Origin: Fibrobacter sp.
Lineage (GTDB): Bacteria; Fibrobacterota; Fibrobacteria; Fibrobacterales; Fibrobacteraceae
Length of the DNA stretch: 64,000 nt
Reading direction: 5' to 3'
Assembly (NCBI GenBank): GCA_017965445.1
Contig: JAGCPZ010000058.1
Location: 1-64,000 of the forward strand
Part shown: positions 51,298 through 59,850 of the stretch, in pieces
Layout of the letters: each line of letters starts with the position of its first letter
Position numbering within the stretch: position 1 is the first letter of the stretch
The notes under the pieces: generated by a model
Told to the model about the DNA's origin: nothing
Seen by the model: only the letters and a program-made list of their open reading frames with translations
Database searches by the model: none
Position numbers and translations under genes: made by a program

Positions 51298-52619
51298 TTG
51301 TCCTCCCGGTGGAACTTGCGCATGACCAGGTCGTGCATGTCGCGGATGGAAGTTTTGGCTTTTTCGGCCAGGGCCTTTACGTCGTCGAATTCGGGCTTTA
51401 CCCGCACCACGTTCCCGGTCGAAGACTTTTTGACGCGTGCCTTGCCGTATTCGGTTTCCACCTCGAAGAATTCCCGGTCCATGCAGTTCCGCTGTACGGG
51501 AATGCGACGGAGCCCTACCGTGGAGGTGTGCGTGAATATGGCGGTCTCGATTTGCGAAAGATGTTCACCGTCGGCGATGGCACGCAGAAGCACGCCGGGG
51601 CGGTTCTTCTTCATGAAGCAGGGAATGTAATGCACGTCGCGAGCGCCCGCCTCGAAAAGCTTTTCCATGGCGTACCCCAGTTCTTCGGGAGTGGAGTCGT
51701 CGATGTTTGCTTCCAATGCGTAAACGCTACAATCCGCGGGGCCGGAACCCTTGCCGGATTCCTCCTCGATAATCTGTACCCGCAAAAAATTCGCCCGGCC
51801 AAAGTCCCGCGTACCAAGCCCGATGCCGGTTTTTAGAATCTTGTAACCCGCGGGGAGCTTGTCGCTTGTCCGCAGTGCAGCCACGATGCCGATGCCCGTG
51901 GGCGTAACCATCTCGCCAGCCGTTTCTGTCGGGCGGAGAGCGATGCCGGCCGATTCCGCGATGTTCACCACCGCAGGCACGGGGACGGGCAACTTGCCGT
52001 GTTGCGTCTGCACGAATCCCGTACCTTCGTTCAGGCCCGTGACGATGCACCTGTCGATTCCCAGGTCATCTACCAGGACGGCTACGGACAAGATGTCGAT
52101 GATGGAATCGATTGCCCCGACCTCGTGAAAGTGAACTTCTTCGATTGCGACGCCGTGAGCCTTAGATTCGGCCTCGGCGATGATGCGGAAAATTTTCTTT
52201 GCGGTTTCAAGGGCACGAGGCGAAATTGCACCATTGTTTGCAGGGGATGCCGAAGTGCCTGCCGCACGGTCCAAAATCTCGTAAACCTCGGACAAATGGC
52301 GATGCTCATGATGATGGTGATGATGACCTTCATGACATTCTCTCGTCTCTCCTCTCTCGTCTTTCGTCTCGTTATGCTCCACATAACCTTCCTCGTGAGA
52401 ATGCACGTGGTCTGCGTCATGGCCGTGAACATGTACCGAAAACGATAGCCCCGCAATGCTGTAGCTGTTCGCGCGCTCCACATGGACGTGGACGCCATCC
52501 AGGTTCAGGCAGGCGATGGCCGCATCCAGTTTGTCGCGGGAAGCTCCCAATTCCAGAAGGGCGGCAACCGTCATGTCGCCGCTGATACCGCAAGAACCGT
52601 CGAGATAGAGTGTTTTCAT
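51291..52619 (-). CDS. larC: Nickel insertion protein LarC with His-rich insert
   Basis: LarC is a single 442-residue reading frame: 'YLDGSCGISGDMTVAALLELG', 'EEVHFHEVGAIDSIIDI', 'TPTGIGIVAAL', and the C-terminal 'NIDDSTPEELGYAMEKLFEAGARDV', so the frameshift known between larC1 and larC2 in lactobacilli is absent. It inserts nickel into the cofactor. Residues about 50-105 hold a His-rich run ending 'HHHHHHEHRHLSEV', partly encoded by a GACGAGAG-type repeat (52354-52369). The repeat is in frame; His enrichment could aid nickel binding. It is in the operon between larB and the polyferredoxin gene. Confidence 0.92.
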   Translation of the reverse strand: MKTLYLDGSCGISGDMTVAALLELGASRDKLDAAIACLNLDGVHVHVERANSYSIAGLSFSVHVHGHDADHVHSHEEGYVEHNETKDERGETRECHEGHHHHHHEHRHLSEVYEILDRAAGTSASPANNGAISPRALETAKKIFRIIAEAESKAHGVAIEEVHFHEVGAIDSIIDILSVAVLVDDLGIDRCIVTGLNEGTGFVQTQHGKLPVPVPAVVNIAESAGIALRPTETAGEMVTPTGIGIVAALRTSDKLPAGYKILKTGIGLGTRDFGRANFLRVQIIEEESGKGSGPADCSVYALEANIDDSTPEELGYAMEKLFEAGARDVHYIPCFMKKNRPGVLLRAIADGEHLSQIETAIFTHTSTVGLRRIPVQRNCMDREFFEVETEYGKARVKKSSTGNVVRVKPEFDDVKALAEKAKTSIRDMHDLVMRKFHREDKC

Positions 52620-52628
52620 AGGAGTGTG

Positions 52629-52700
52629 AAATGTGGAGTGTGGAGTGGTTGGTGGTTAGTGGTTGGGACCGAAGGCCGTTGGTTATCAGTGGTTGGTGAT
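52629..52700. repeat. GGTTGGTGGTTAGTGG repeat between larC and larB
   Basis: G/T-rich units like those at 54424 lie here. The larB-to-larC gap is 98 bp and filled by this repeat. It could weaken transcription through the operon. Confidence 0.55.
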
Positions 52701-52717
52701 GAGGACTGAGTGTCAGA

Positions 52718-53440
52718 TTATTTTATTTGCAGCATTCGGAGTGCGGCGATGGCGGCGCCAAAGCCGTTGTCTATATTCACGACGGTCACGCCCTCGGCAC
52801 AGGAATTCAGCATGGTGAGGAGTGCGCTAATCCCGTCAAAGGATGTACCGTACCCGACCGACGTAGGCACGGCAATGACGGGCGATTTCACGAGGCCCGC
52901 GATGACTCCCGGCAGGGCGCCTTCCATACCGGCGACAGCGATAACGATTTTCGATTTGCGGATATCCCCAATTTTGGAAAGCAGGCGGTGCAGCCCCGCA
53001 ATTCCCACGTCGAAATGGCGGTTGACCTTCACGCCGTAAAATTCCAGCGTCTGCGCGGCTTCTTCTGCGACGGGCAGGTCGGCTGTTCCTGCGCAGCATA
53101 CGGCTACGGGCCCGAGGTTCACGGCCCGTTTGAGCTTGCCAGCGGAGCGCCCGCGTTTCTGCTTGGCGGGAGCGTCACCCAAAAGCGAGATGACCCGCGA
53201 AATACTGTCGTACCGAATTTGTTCACCCGCATCGGTGATGAACTTTGCCTGCTCGGCGCTGCATTTTGTCCCGAGCACGCGGCAACCCTTTTCCCGGAAC
53301 TTCCGCAAAATCCTGAGCAACTGTTCGGGCGTCTTGCCTGCGCAATAAACGGCCTCGCCGGTCCCGGTACGCGCTTCGCGGTCAGTATCGAGCTTCGCAA
53401 AGCCCAGGTCTTCGTATTTCTGCTTTTGCTTCGGGGTCAT
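52718..53440 (-). CDS. larB: Pyridinium-3,5-biscarboxylic acid mononucleotide synthase LarB
   Basis: LarB has an N-terminal helical part ('KLDTDREARTGTGEAVYCAGKT') and a PurE/AIRC-like C-terminal domain ('VAVCCAGTADLPVAEEAAQTLEFYG', 'HRLLSKIGDIRKSKIVIAVAGMEGALPGVIAGLV', 'PVIAVPTSVGYG'). It carboxylates and hydrolyses nicotinate adenine dinucleotide in the first step of nickel-pincer synthesis. It lies 53 bp after tatC. Confidence 0.92.
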   Translation of the reverse strand: MTPKQKQKYEDLGFAKLDTDREARTGTGEAVYCAGKTPEQLLRILRKFREKGCRVLGTKCSAEQAKFITDAGEQIRYDSISRVISLLGDAPAKQKRGRSAGKLKRAVNLGPVAVCCAGTADLPVAEEAAQTLEFYGVKVNRHFDVGIAGLHRLLSKIGDIRKSKIVIAVAGMEGALPGVIAGLVKSPVIAVPTSVGYGTSFDGISALLTMLNSCAEGVTVVNIDNGFGAAIAALRMLQIK

Positions 53441-53493
53441 ATTTTAAATATATACAAATGGTAGGAATAAGGACGAAAAAAGAACTGTAACTT

Positions 53494-54423
53494 TTAGTAA
53501 GGTTTCCACTTGTCAGCGTCTTTTTCCGTACCGACCTGGAACTTGGAAGATGGCGCAGCAAAATCGATTTCGTCGGTTGCGGGGGCTGGCGTTTCGGCAA
53601 CGGCATTCGTTGCATCTGTCTGCGCAGGGTCTGATTCCGGCGCGGTTGATGTTGAATCGTTCCGTACAAGGTTCGGGGCGTTTTCGGGATGGACCTCTTT
53701 TTGCGAGCGTCCCTTGTACCGCCTTGCCGCGAGCAGTCCTGCTTCAAAAAGCAGGTAGGTGGGCGTGCCAAGCATCAGCTGGCTCACGATATCGGGCGGA
53801 GTGAGAAGCGCCGCGAGCACGAGAATCGCGACCACCACGTAGGGGCGCTTGCTGCATACGGTTTCGTAGCTCACGATGCTCGCACGGATAAGCGCGTAGG
53901 TCACCAGCGGAAACTGGAACATGCAACCGAAGGCAAGGGAAAGCCAGAGCGCGAGTGTCACCAGGTTCGATACGCCAAAGACGGGCTGCAACGATGTACC
54001 CGCGAAACTCATGCCGAACTGCACGATTAGCGGGAAACACACAATCAGGCAGAACGCGACACCCGCGATGAACAGGAGCGATGTCAGGCAAACGATGGAA
54101 CGGATAAAGCGTTTCTCGTTATCGTATAGCGCGGGGAGCACGAACTGCCACATGTTCCAAGCGATAACGGGCGAACAGACGACAACGTCCAGGAGGGCCG
54201 CAATTTTCAATTGCAGCAGGAACACTTCCATGGGGGAAAAATAGTGGAGCGTGAGCCCGCCCTGCAATGCAATCTGTTCGCAAAAAAAGTCCAGCAGGTA
54301 GGGAGATGCGATAAACAGCGGAACGATGCCAATGCCAAGAGCGATAAACGAACGGATTAGCGCCCGCCGGAGCGCCTCCAGGTGCGAAATCAGCGTCGCC
54401 TCTTGATCCTGCTTGCTGGTCAT
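53494..54423 (-). CDS. tatC: Twin-arginine translocase subunit TatC, with C-terminal extension
   Basis: The first 225 residues contain six transmembrane helices and TatC markers ('LISHLEALRRALIRSFIALG', 'YFSPMEVFLLQLKIAALLDVV', 'NMWQFVLPALYDNEKRF', 'LLTPPDIVSQLML'). TatC binds the twin-arginine motif. The last about 75 residues are a Pro/Ala/Asp-rich soluble tail ('STAPESDPAQTDATNAVAETPAPATDE'), not usual in TatC. It lies between tatA and larB, in an operon that encodes three Tat substrates, so a dedicated translocase is plausible. Confidence 0.9.
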   Translation of the reverse strand: MTSKQDQEATLISHLEALRRALIRSFIALGIGIVPLFIASPYLLDFFCEQIALQGGLTLHYFSPMEVFLLQLKIAALLDVVVCSPVIAWNMWQFVLPALYDNEKRFIRSIVCLTSLLFIAGVAFCLIVCFPLIVQFGMSFAGTSLQPVFGVSNLVTLALWLSLAFGCMFQFPLVTYALIRASIVSYETVCSKRPYVVVAILVLAALLTPPDIVSQLMLGTPTYLLFEAGLLAARRYKGRSQKEVHPENAPNLVRNDSTSTAPESDPAQTDATNAVAETPAPATDEIDFAAPSSKFQVGTEKDADKWKPY

Positions 54424-54612
54424 AGTGAGTGGTTAGTGATTAGTGGTTAGGATCGCGGTTACCGAGTCATCCTTCAAGTGGTTGGTGGTTAGTGGTTGGT
54501 GGTTAGGATTGCAAATAGAACGTTTTTTTACATTCCTGTTTACTAGCCTCTGTTTACTAACCACTAAATTCATTCCTGTTTACTAACCACTGTTTACTAG
54601 CCACTGTTTACT
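54424..54612. repeat. Paired GTTAGTGGTTGG / CTAACCACTG repeats between tatC and tatA
   Basis: A G/T-rich block (54424-54510) faces a C/A-rich block (54530-54612) with a short centre, so the gap can fold into one long hairpin. It separates tatC and tatA by 184 bp and reaches the tatA stop codon. Confidence 0.7.
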
Positions 54613-54805
54613 GCTCACTCTTTTCAGCGGCCTTCTCGGCCGTCTTCTGCAGGTCTTCGGCTTCTTCCTTTAGCGCTTCCTTCGCCTTCTTGTACTCATT
54701 TTGGGCCTTGCCCAATGAACGGGCCAGTTCCGGAATGCGCTTGGCCCCGAACAGGAGCAGAACAACGAGAACAATCAGGATAATTTCGGGGATTCCAAGT
54801 GACAT
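54608..54805 (-). CDS. tatA: Twin-arginine translocase subunit TatA
   Basis: The 65-residue protein has the TatA layout: hydrophobic helix 'IILIVLVVLLLFGAKRIPELARSLGKAQNEYKKA' split by the FGAKRIPEL hinge, then a long acidic-basic amphipathic helix. It polymerises around TatC to form the pore. It lies directly before the DUF362 gene, itself a predicted Tat substrate. Confidence 0.9.
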   Translation of the reverse strand: MSLGIPEIILIVLVVLLLFGAKRIPELARSLGKAQNEYKKAKEALKEEAEDLQKTAEKAAEKSEQ

Positions 54806-54835
54806 ATTGAACCTCTTTTTTCTGAATATAACAAC

Positions 54836-55840
54836 TTACAGTTCAATGATTCGGTACTTGCGGTTGCCCATCTTCAGTTTTTCCATGGCGGTCAGCTGGT
54901 GCAGGCCCTCGCGGGTCTCGATGCGCTCCTTAAGGTCATGAAGTTCCTTAGGCGGGAGTTTATAAACCATATCCACGCTGGCCTGGTCCACCGCCAGAAT
55001 GTCGGTGGAAGCGAGAATCCCGATGTCGCGGCACTTGGGTTCTTCAGCGGCAACGCCCGCGCAGTCACAATCCACGGACATGCGGCGCAGCACGTTGATA
55101 AAGCAGATGTGTCCCTTGAAAAAGTCGCAGGTCGCCTTCGCGGAATCGGCCATGGTTTCCATGAACAGGGCCCCGGTCGTTCTCCAGCCGGCTTCGCCGC
55201 CCGCTTCCATCTTGGTGGGGCCACCCTTTACGTACTCGTGAATCATCTTTTTCCCAAGCTGTCCGCCCGCGCAACCGATGGCGATGTTCTTCATGGAACC
55301 GCCGAAACCGCCCATGGTGTGGCCCTTGAAATGGGTGAGCACAATCATCGAATCGTAGTTCTTGATGTGTGCGCCCATGGACATTTCCTTGAAAATCAGG
55401 CCGTCCTTTACGGGGAGCATCACTTCGCCTTCTTCATCCATGATATCTACGTCGCAGAAGGTCCAGCCGTTCACCTTCAAGGTTTCGCGGTGCTGTTCAG
55501 TGGTGTAGCGGGCGCCCTCGTACCAGGTGTTGGTCTCCACAATTTTCGAATCCGGGACCTGCGCCTGAAATTCCTTGACCCACTCGCGGGGCAAGATGTT
55601 CGGGCCGTGAGGTTCGCCGGTGTGCAGCTTGATGGCCACGCGACCGGTAATGCCCTCGTTGATTTTCTTGTACAACTTGATAAGGCCAGCGGCACTCAGG
55701 TCCTTGGTGAAATAGACGTTCGAGACATCCTTGCCGCTCTCTTTCTGTTCCATGGAACCTCCTTTTGCAAAGGCGGGAGTGAATACAGCAGAAGCGAGTG
55801 CTGCTACGCCTGCGGTTTTTAAAAAGTCTCTTCTATCCAT
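54836..55840 (-). CDS. Tat-exported DUF362 protein, candidate nickel-pincer enzyme
   Basis: The N-terminus MDRRDFLKTAGVAALASAVFT is a Tat signal, ending near 'AFAKGG'. The DUF362 core contains 'AIKLHTGEPHGPNIL', 'IVLTHFKGHTMGGFGGSMKN' and 'DCDCAGVAAEEPKCRDIGIL'. His174 and Lys184 are ten residues apart, and His201 follows 17 later; in LarA (from memory) His174, Lys184 and His200 hold the nickel-pincer cofactor and active site. DUF362 proteins are usually assigned to Fe-S or unknown roles. The co-located larBCE and tatAC genes make a cofactor-loaded, exported enzyme plausible, but this is inference. Confidence 0.8.
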   Translation of the reverse strand: MDRRDFLKTAGVAALASAVFTPAFAKGGSMEQKESGKDVSNVYFTKDLSAAGLIKLYKKINEGITGRVAIKLHTGEPHGPNILPREWVKEFQAQVPDSKIVETNTWYEGARYTTEQHRETLKVNGWTFCDVDIMDEEGEVMLPVKDGLIFKEMSMGAHIKNYDSMIVLTHFKGHTMGGFGGSMKNIAIGCAGGQLGKKMIHEYVKGGPTKMEAGGEAGWRTTGALFMETMADSAKATCDFFKGHICFINVLRRMSVDCDCAGVAAEEPKCRDIGILASTDILAVDQASVDMVYKLPPKELHDLKERIETREGLHQLTAMEKLKMGNRKYRIIEL

Positions 55841-55851
55841 AAGGTTAGTGG

Positions 55852-56169
55852 CTAGTGATTAGTGGTTTGAGGCAATCTACGCCATTTGCCTTTCGGGTCT
55901 TTCCAGAGAAGCACGCCAAGCCAGATGACAAGCCCGAGCGCCACCACGGAGAACCCGAGGAAAGAGTCGTTCAGCATGTCGGCTGCGGCGGGCGTGAAGT
56001 ATTCCGCCTTGACTTCCGCGTATTCGAACACGGCGTCGATAAACCACATGAGAGATGCTCCCCAGTAGAGGTAGCACAGCGTGGAGATTTTCATTTCGTC
56101 CTTTGCACCTCCCCTGTACCAGAACACGGTGGCGACGACTGCGGCAAAAACGGTAATGAGTAAAGTCAT
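55852..56169 (-). CDS. Small membrane protein
   Basis: The 105-residue protein has three hydrophobic helices ('TLLITVFAAVVATVFWY', 'CYLYWGASLMWFIDAVFEY' and 'GFSVVALGLVIWLGVLLW') and a short basic C-terminus. It lies 11 bp before the DUF362 gene and 9 bp after the next membrane gene. No family recognised. The position suggests a membrane partner of the exported redox proteins. Confidence 0.7.
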   Translation of the reverse strand: MTLLITVFAAVVATVFWYRGGAKDEMKISTLCYLYWGASLMWFIDAVFEYAEVKAEYFTPAAADMLNDSFLGFSVVALGLVIWLGVLLWKDPKGKWRRLPQTTNH

Positions 56170-56178
56170 GGAAACCTC

Positions 56179-56589
56179 CTACTTGTCCTGGACCTTTACG
56201 GTGGCGGGTTCTGCCGAAACCATCCGGCTACGTACAAATTGCACCAACGCCCAGGAAAGTGTGACGAACGCGGCCATGGATGTGCCCACTGTCGCCATCT
56301 CGTGATAAACCTCACTCAGGGCTTCCGGGTCGGTAGCCGCCGTGAGGAACGGGTAGAACGGCTGGATTTCGCCATGCCACAGGTGTTCGAAGGCAAGCAG
56401 GACAGAACCACCCCACAAAAGCTTGGAAAGAGACTTTAGCTTGACGTAGAAAGGTTGGTGAGCGTCGGCGGAAATGGCTGTTTCCAGGGCCTTGCCTTGG
56501 GCTTCGACCTTTTTACTGCGGTGCTCCAGCACGATGTTGACGATTGTAACGATGGCAGCTTCGGCTGCGGGGACCACAAAACAGGCCAT
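56179..56589 (-). CDS. Membrane protein, first gene of the lar-tat operon
   Basis: The 136-residue protein starts MACFVVPAAEAAIVTIVNIVLEHRS, preceded by AAAGGAG, a strong ribosome-binding site. Hydrophobic segments include 'LLWGGSVLLAFEHLWHG' and 'GTSMAAFVTLSWALVQFV'. It is the first of about ten genes read in the same direction. A promoter should lie in 56590-56760, but I cannot assign it. No family recognised. Confidence 0.7.
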   Translation of the reverse strand: MACFVVPAAEAAIVTIVNIVLEHRSKKVEAQGKALETAISADAHQPFYVKLKSLSKLLWGGSVLLAFEHLWHGEIQPFYPFLTAATDPEALSEVYHEMATVGTSMAAFVTLSWALVQFVRSRMVSAEPATVKVQDK

Positions 56590-56814
56590 AGGAACTCCTT
56601 TCGTATAATTTCTGTAAGAAATATAATACTTAGAGTCAATCCCAGGTACATTTTTTTTGAAAAAACAACATAGCAAACCATTTCCCAAACGAATCATATA
56701 AACTATGTATATTCCAAAACAGTACAAAACAAAAACAAGACTACCATTTTTCATTTAAATTAAAGAGCTTTTCTATAAAAAAAATCTATATGACACATCT
56801 TGACGACCTTCGCG

Positions 56815-56872
56815 CCACTTCCTACTAACCACTAACCACCAACCACTAATCACTAACCACTATTTACTATCT
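56815..56872. repeat. CTAACCACCAACCACTAATC repeat ahead of dnaG
   Basis: Tandem C/A-rich units like the right arm at 54530. It lies just before the dnaG ATG and so is transcribed in its leader. Confidence 0.6.
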
Positions 56873-56879
56873 TTGTGCC

Positions 56880-59072
56880 ATGCCGTTCTACTCCGACGAA
56901 ATCATCCAAGAACTCAAGAACCAAGCGGATATTGCGTTGGTCATCCAGCAGTTCTTGCCGCTCAAAAAGAGCGGTGTCAATCGATACGTCGGCGTGTGCC
57001 CTTTCCACGATGACCACTCCCCATCCATGACGGTAAACTCCACGCTGGGTATTTACAAATGCTTTGCCTGCGGTGCCGGTGGGGATGTTTTCAAGTTCAT
57101 CGAGAATCACGAGAAACTGGATTTCAAAGGCGCTGTAGAATGGGTTGCGAACTTTGTAGGCTACGCGCTCCCGAACCTCGGCAACAACGCCAATACTGAA
57201 GTTCTTGAAGAACGCACGATGGTCCGCAAGCTGAACGAGCTTGCCTGCGCCTGGTTCGAGCAGCAACTGACGCTAAGCCCCAAGGCTCTTGAATATTTGA
57301 ATAAACGCCACGTTTCCGAAGCAACGCGAAAAGAGTTCCACATCGGGTATGCCCCGACAGGGCGCGAAGGATTTATCGGATTCGCTGCACGCAACGGGTT
57401 CTCACCGCGCGATTGCGTCAAGGCGGGGCTTGCCGTCGAAAAAGAGAACGGCGGTATTGCAGACAAGTTCCGTGACCGCCTGATGATAGCCATCCAGAAC
57501 CTCTCCGGAGTCGTCGTTGCCTTTGGCGGTCGAGATTTGAGCGACCCCGCCACGAATGGGAATTTCAAGCCGGCAAAGTACATGAACAGCCCGGAGACAG
57601 CCCTTTACAGCAAGCGAGATATTCTCTTTGGGCTGAACCACAGCCGTAATGCTATCATGAAGGAGAATGCGGTCATCATTGTCGAAGGATATTTTGACCT
57701 CATCAGCCTTTACCAGAGCGGCGTGCAGAACGTCGTGGCAGCCTCGGGAACTGCACTCACCGAGAATCATGCTAGCATTCTCGCCCGCTACGCAAAAACA
57801 GCTTACCTTGTATTTGACGGAGACGCAGCCGGCCAAAATGCAACACGACGCAGTCTCGAAATCGTGCTCCCCAAGGGCCTTTCGCCAAAAGTTTTTGCGC
57901 TCTCGCGGCCAGACGGCACCAAGATTGACCCGGACAACTTCGTAAATGAACAAGGCCCAGACGCTTTTAGGCAAGCGCTAAAGTCCGCCGAAGACTGGCT
58001 CAGCTATCTCGGTCGCACCATGCCAAACCGCAGTCCCGAAGACCGAGCTGCGTTTATCACGCAGGCAAAGACACTCATCAAGAGCATCGAGAACACGGAA
58101 CTTCGCAACCAGTATTTAAAGCTTGTTTCCGAGCGTTACAGCACGACGCGTTCCCTCGCAGGCATCAAGGTTTCGCACCCAAAGCGCGTCGAAAAAGCAA
58201 GCACGCCCGAGCAGCCCGCAGCACCACAAGTAAGCGTTCCGTGGGAACTCTTGTCGCCAATCGAAGTGCGCTTTGCAAACCTTCTTTATCGCAACCCCAC
58301 CCTTCTCGACCGTGCCGCAGAATACTTCGACATGGACTTTGCCGCCAGCGGAATCCAGATTTTTGATTCTCCGCTCATCGATGAATTTATCCAGTCGATT
58401 CTCGCGCAATATGCCGAAACAGGAGGGTTTTCGCCGAGAGCCTTGTACGAAACGCTATCGCCACAGCTGCAACTTTTCCTGGAGCAACTCCCCGAAGAAA
58501 CGTGGAAAACGCCGAATGAGATTCTCGAATTCTACGACACCCTTGCAGTACTTACGCTCCACCTTTGCGACCGCTACAAGAAACTCATCCCGCTCGATTC
58601 CGATGCCGGCATGAGACTCCGCATGCAGTTGAGCAAGTTCACGCAGAATATTCAAATTTTGGCGAAAAAACGTCGCATAATGACTATTACGCCGGACGTT
58701 TTCGCCGAGCAGATTATCCAGAGCAAGTCGCCGCTCATCGAGCTTTACACAGAAATTAACGAGCTAGCAATGAACGGAGGGAACGGTGCGCAGTACACTC
58801 AGCCCGCGCAGTTCTCGCAGCCAGCTCCCGCGCCAACCCCGGCGCAACCAAATTCGCCGCAGTCCGCAATTCCGCAAGCCGAAATGCCACCGGAGATGGA
58901 ATCGTCACCATACGATGGCGACAATCAATTTGCTGCAAGCGAACCTCCCGAAATGCCACCGGAAATGGAAGCCCCGCCGCCCTCATTCGACCAGGACGAA
59001 GAGCCCTATGTCCCTGACGAAGAACCCTACGTCCCCGATGACGATTTCGGTGCAAGTGACGACTTTGGCTAA
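56880..59072 (+). CDS. dnaG: DNA primase DnaG with long acidic proline tail
   Basis: A CHC2 zinc ribbon (Cys40, His43, Cys61, Cys64: 'CPFHDDHSP' and 'YKCFACGAGG') is followed by the TOPRIM primase core ('VIIVEGYFDLISLYQSG', 'LVFDGDAAGQNATRR') and a C-terminal helicase-binding region. The protein has 730 residues and ends in a roughly 100-residue Pro/Glu/Asp tail with two copies of 'EEPYVPD' and repeated 'MPPEME'. Such a tail is not usual in DnaG. It makes RNA primers for replication. Confidence 0.93.
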   Translation: MPFYSDEIIQELKNQADIALVIQQFLPLKKSGVNRYVGVCPFHDDHSPSMTVNSTLGIYKCFACGAGGDVFKFIENHEKLDFKGAVEWVANFVGYALPNLGNNANTEVLEERTMVRKLNELACAWFEQQLTLSPKALEYLNKRHVSEATRKEFHIGYAPTGREGFIGFAARNGFSPRDCVKAGLAVEKENGGIADKFRDRLMIAIQNLSGVVVAFGGRDLSDPATNGNFKPAKYMNSPETALYSKRDILFGLNHSRNAIMKENAVIIVEGYFDLISLYQSGVQNVVAASGTALTENHASILARYAKTAYLVFDGDAAGQNATRRSLEIVLPKGLSPKVFALSRPDGTKIDPDNFVNEQGPDAFRQALKSAEDWLSYLGRTMPNRSPEDRAAFITQAKTLIKSIENTELRNQYLKLVSERYSTTRSLAGIKVSHPKRVEKASTPEQPAAPQVSVPWELLSPIEVRFANLLYRNPTLLDRAAEYFDMDFAASGIQIFDSPLIDEFIQSILAQYAETGGFSPRALYETLSPQLQLFLEQLPEETWKTPNEILEFYDTLAVLTLHLCDRYKKLIPLDSDAGMRLRMQLSKFTQNIQILAKKRRIMTITPDVFAEQIIQSKSPLIELYTEINELAMNGGNGAQYTQPAQFSQPAPAPTPAQPNSPQSAIPQAEMPPEMESSPYDGDNQFAASEPPEMPPEMEAPPPSFDQDEEPYVPDEEPYVPDDDFGASDDFG

Positions 59073-59103
59073 GCCCGCAAGATTTTAAAATAAAAGAGGA
59101 AAT

Positions 59104-59850
59104 ATGTTATCCATCAAGAACCTTAAAGCAAGCATTGAAGACGGCACCCAGATCCTGAAGGGGATCAATCTTGAGGTCAAGCCGGGAGAAGTCCACGCCA
59201 TCATGGGCCCCAACGGCTCTGGCAAAAGCACGCTTTCCAAAGTGATTGCAGGCCACCCCGCTTACCGCGTGGATGGCGGTTCCGTGGAACTGGACGGCAA
59301 GAACTTGCTCGAAATGGAAATCAACGAGCGCGCCAACTCCGGCCTTTTCATAAGCACGCAGTACCCGACCGAAATTCCGGGCGTGAACAACGTGGAATTC
59401 TTGAAGATGGCGCTGAACAGCAAACGCGCCTTCCTCGGCCAGCCCGAAATGGGCGACGAAGATTTCAAGAAGCTCTGCGAAGAAAAGATGAACTTACTCG
59501 AAATGGACGAACGTTATCGTGAACGTGGCGTAAACGACGGCATGAGCGGTGGCGAAAAGAAACGTAACGAAATCCTCCAGATGGCGATTCTCGATCCAAA
59601 GGTGAGCTTCCTCGACGAAACAGACTCCGGTCTCGACATTGACGCCCTCCGCATTGTGGCAAACGGCATCAATCACATCATGTCGCCCGAAAAGGCGGTG
59701 ATTCTCGTAACGCATTACCAGCGCTTGCTGGACTACATCAAGCCTACTTACGTTCACGTGCTCCGTCACGGCAAAATCATCTTGAGCGGTGGCCCGGAAC
59801 TTGCCCTCAAGCTCGAAGACCAGGGTTACGACTGGATTGAGGAGAAATAA
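59104..59850 (+). CDS. sufC: Fe-S cluster assembly ATPase SufC
   Basis: SufC shows Walker A 'GPNGSGKSTLSKVI', 'GLFISTQYPTEIPGVNNVEFL', signature 'MSGGEKKRNEILQMA', Walker B 'SFLDETDSGLDIDAL' and 'VTHYQRLLDYI'. It powers SufBD scaffold changes. The stop overlaps sufD by one base (59850). Confidence 0.95.
   Translation: MLSIKNLKASIEDGTQILKGINLEVKPGEVHAIMGPNGSGKSTLSKVIAGHPAYRVDGGSVELDGKNLLEMEINERANSGLFISTQYPTEIPGVNNVEFLKMALNSKRAFLGQPEMGDEDFKKLCEEKMNLLEMDERYRERGVNDGMSGGEKKRNEILQMAILDPKVSFLDETDSGLDIDALRIVANGINHIMSPEKAVILVTHYQRLLDYIKPTYVHVLRHGKIILSGGPELALKLEDQGYDWIEEK

Noticed and set aside
54424-54612. The TTAGTGG repeats as a CRISPR array
   Set aside because: Units are short and degenerate, with no regular spacers.
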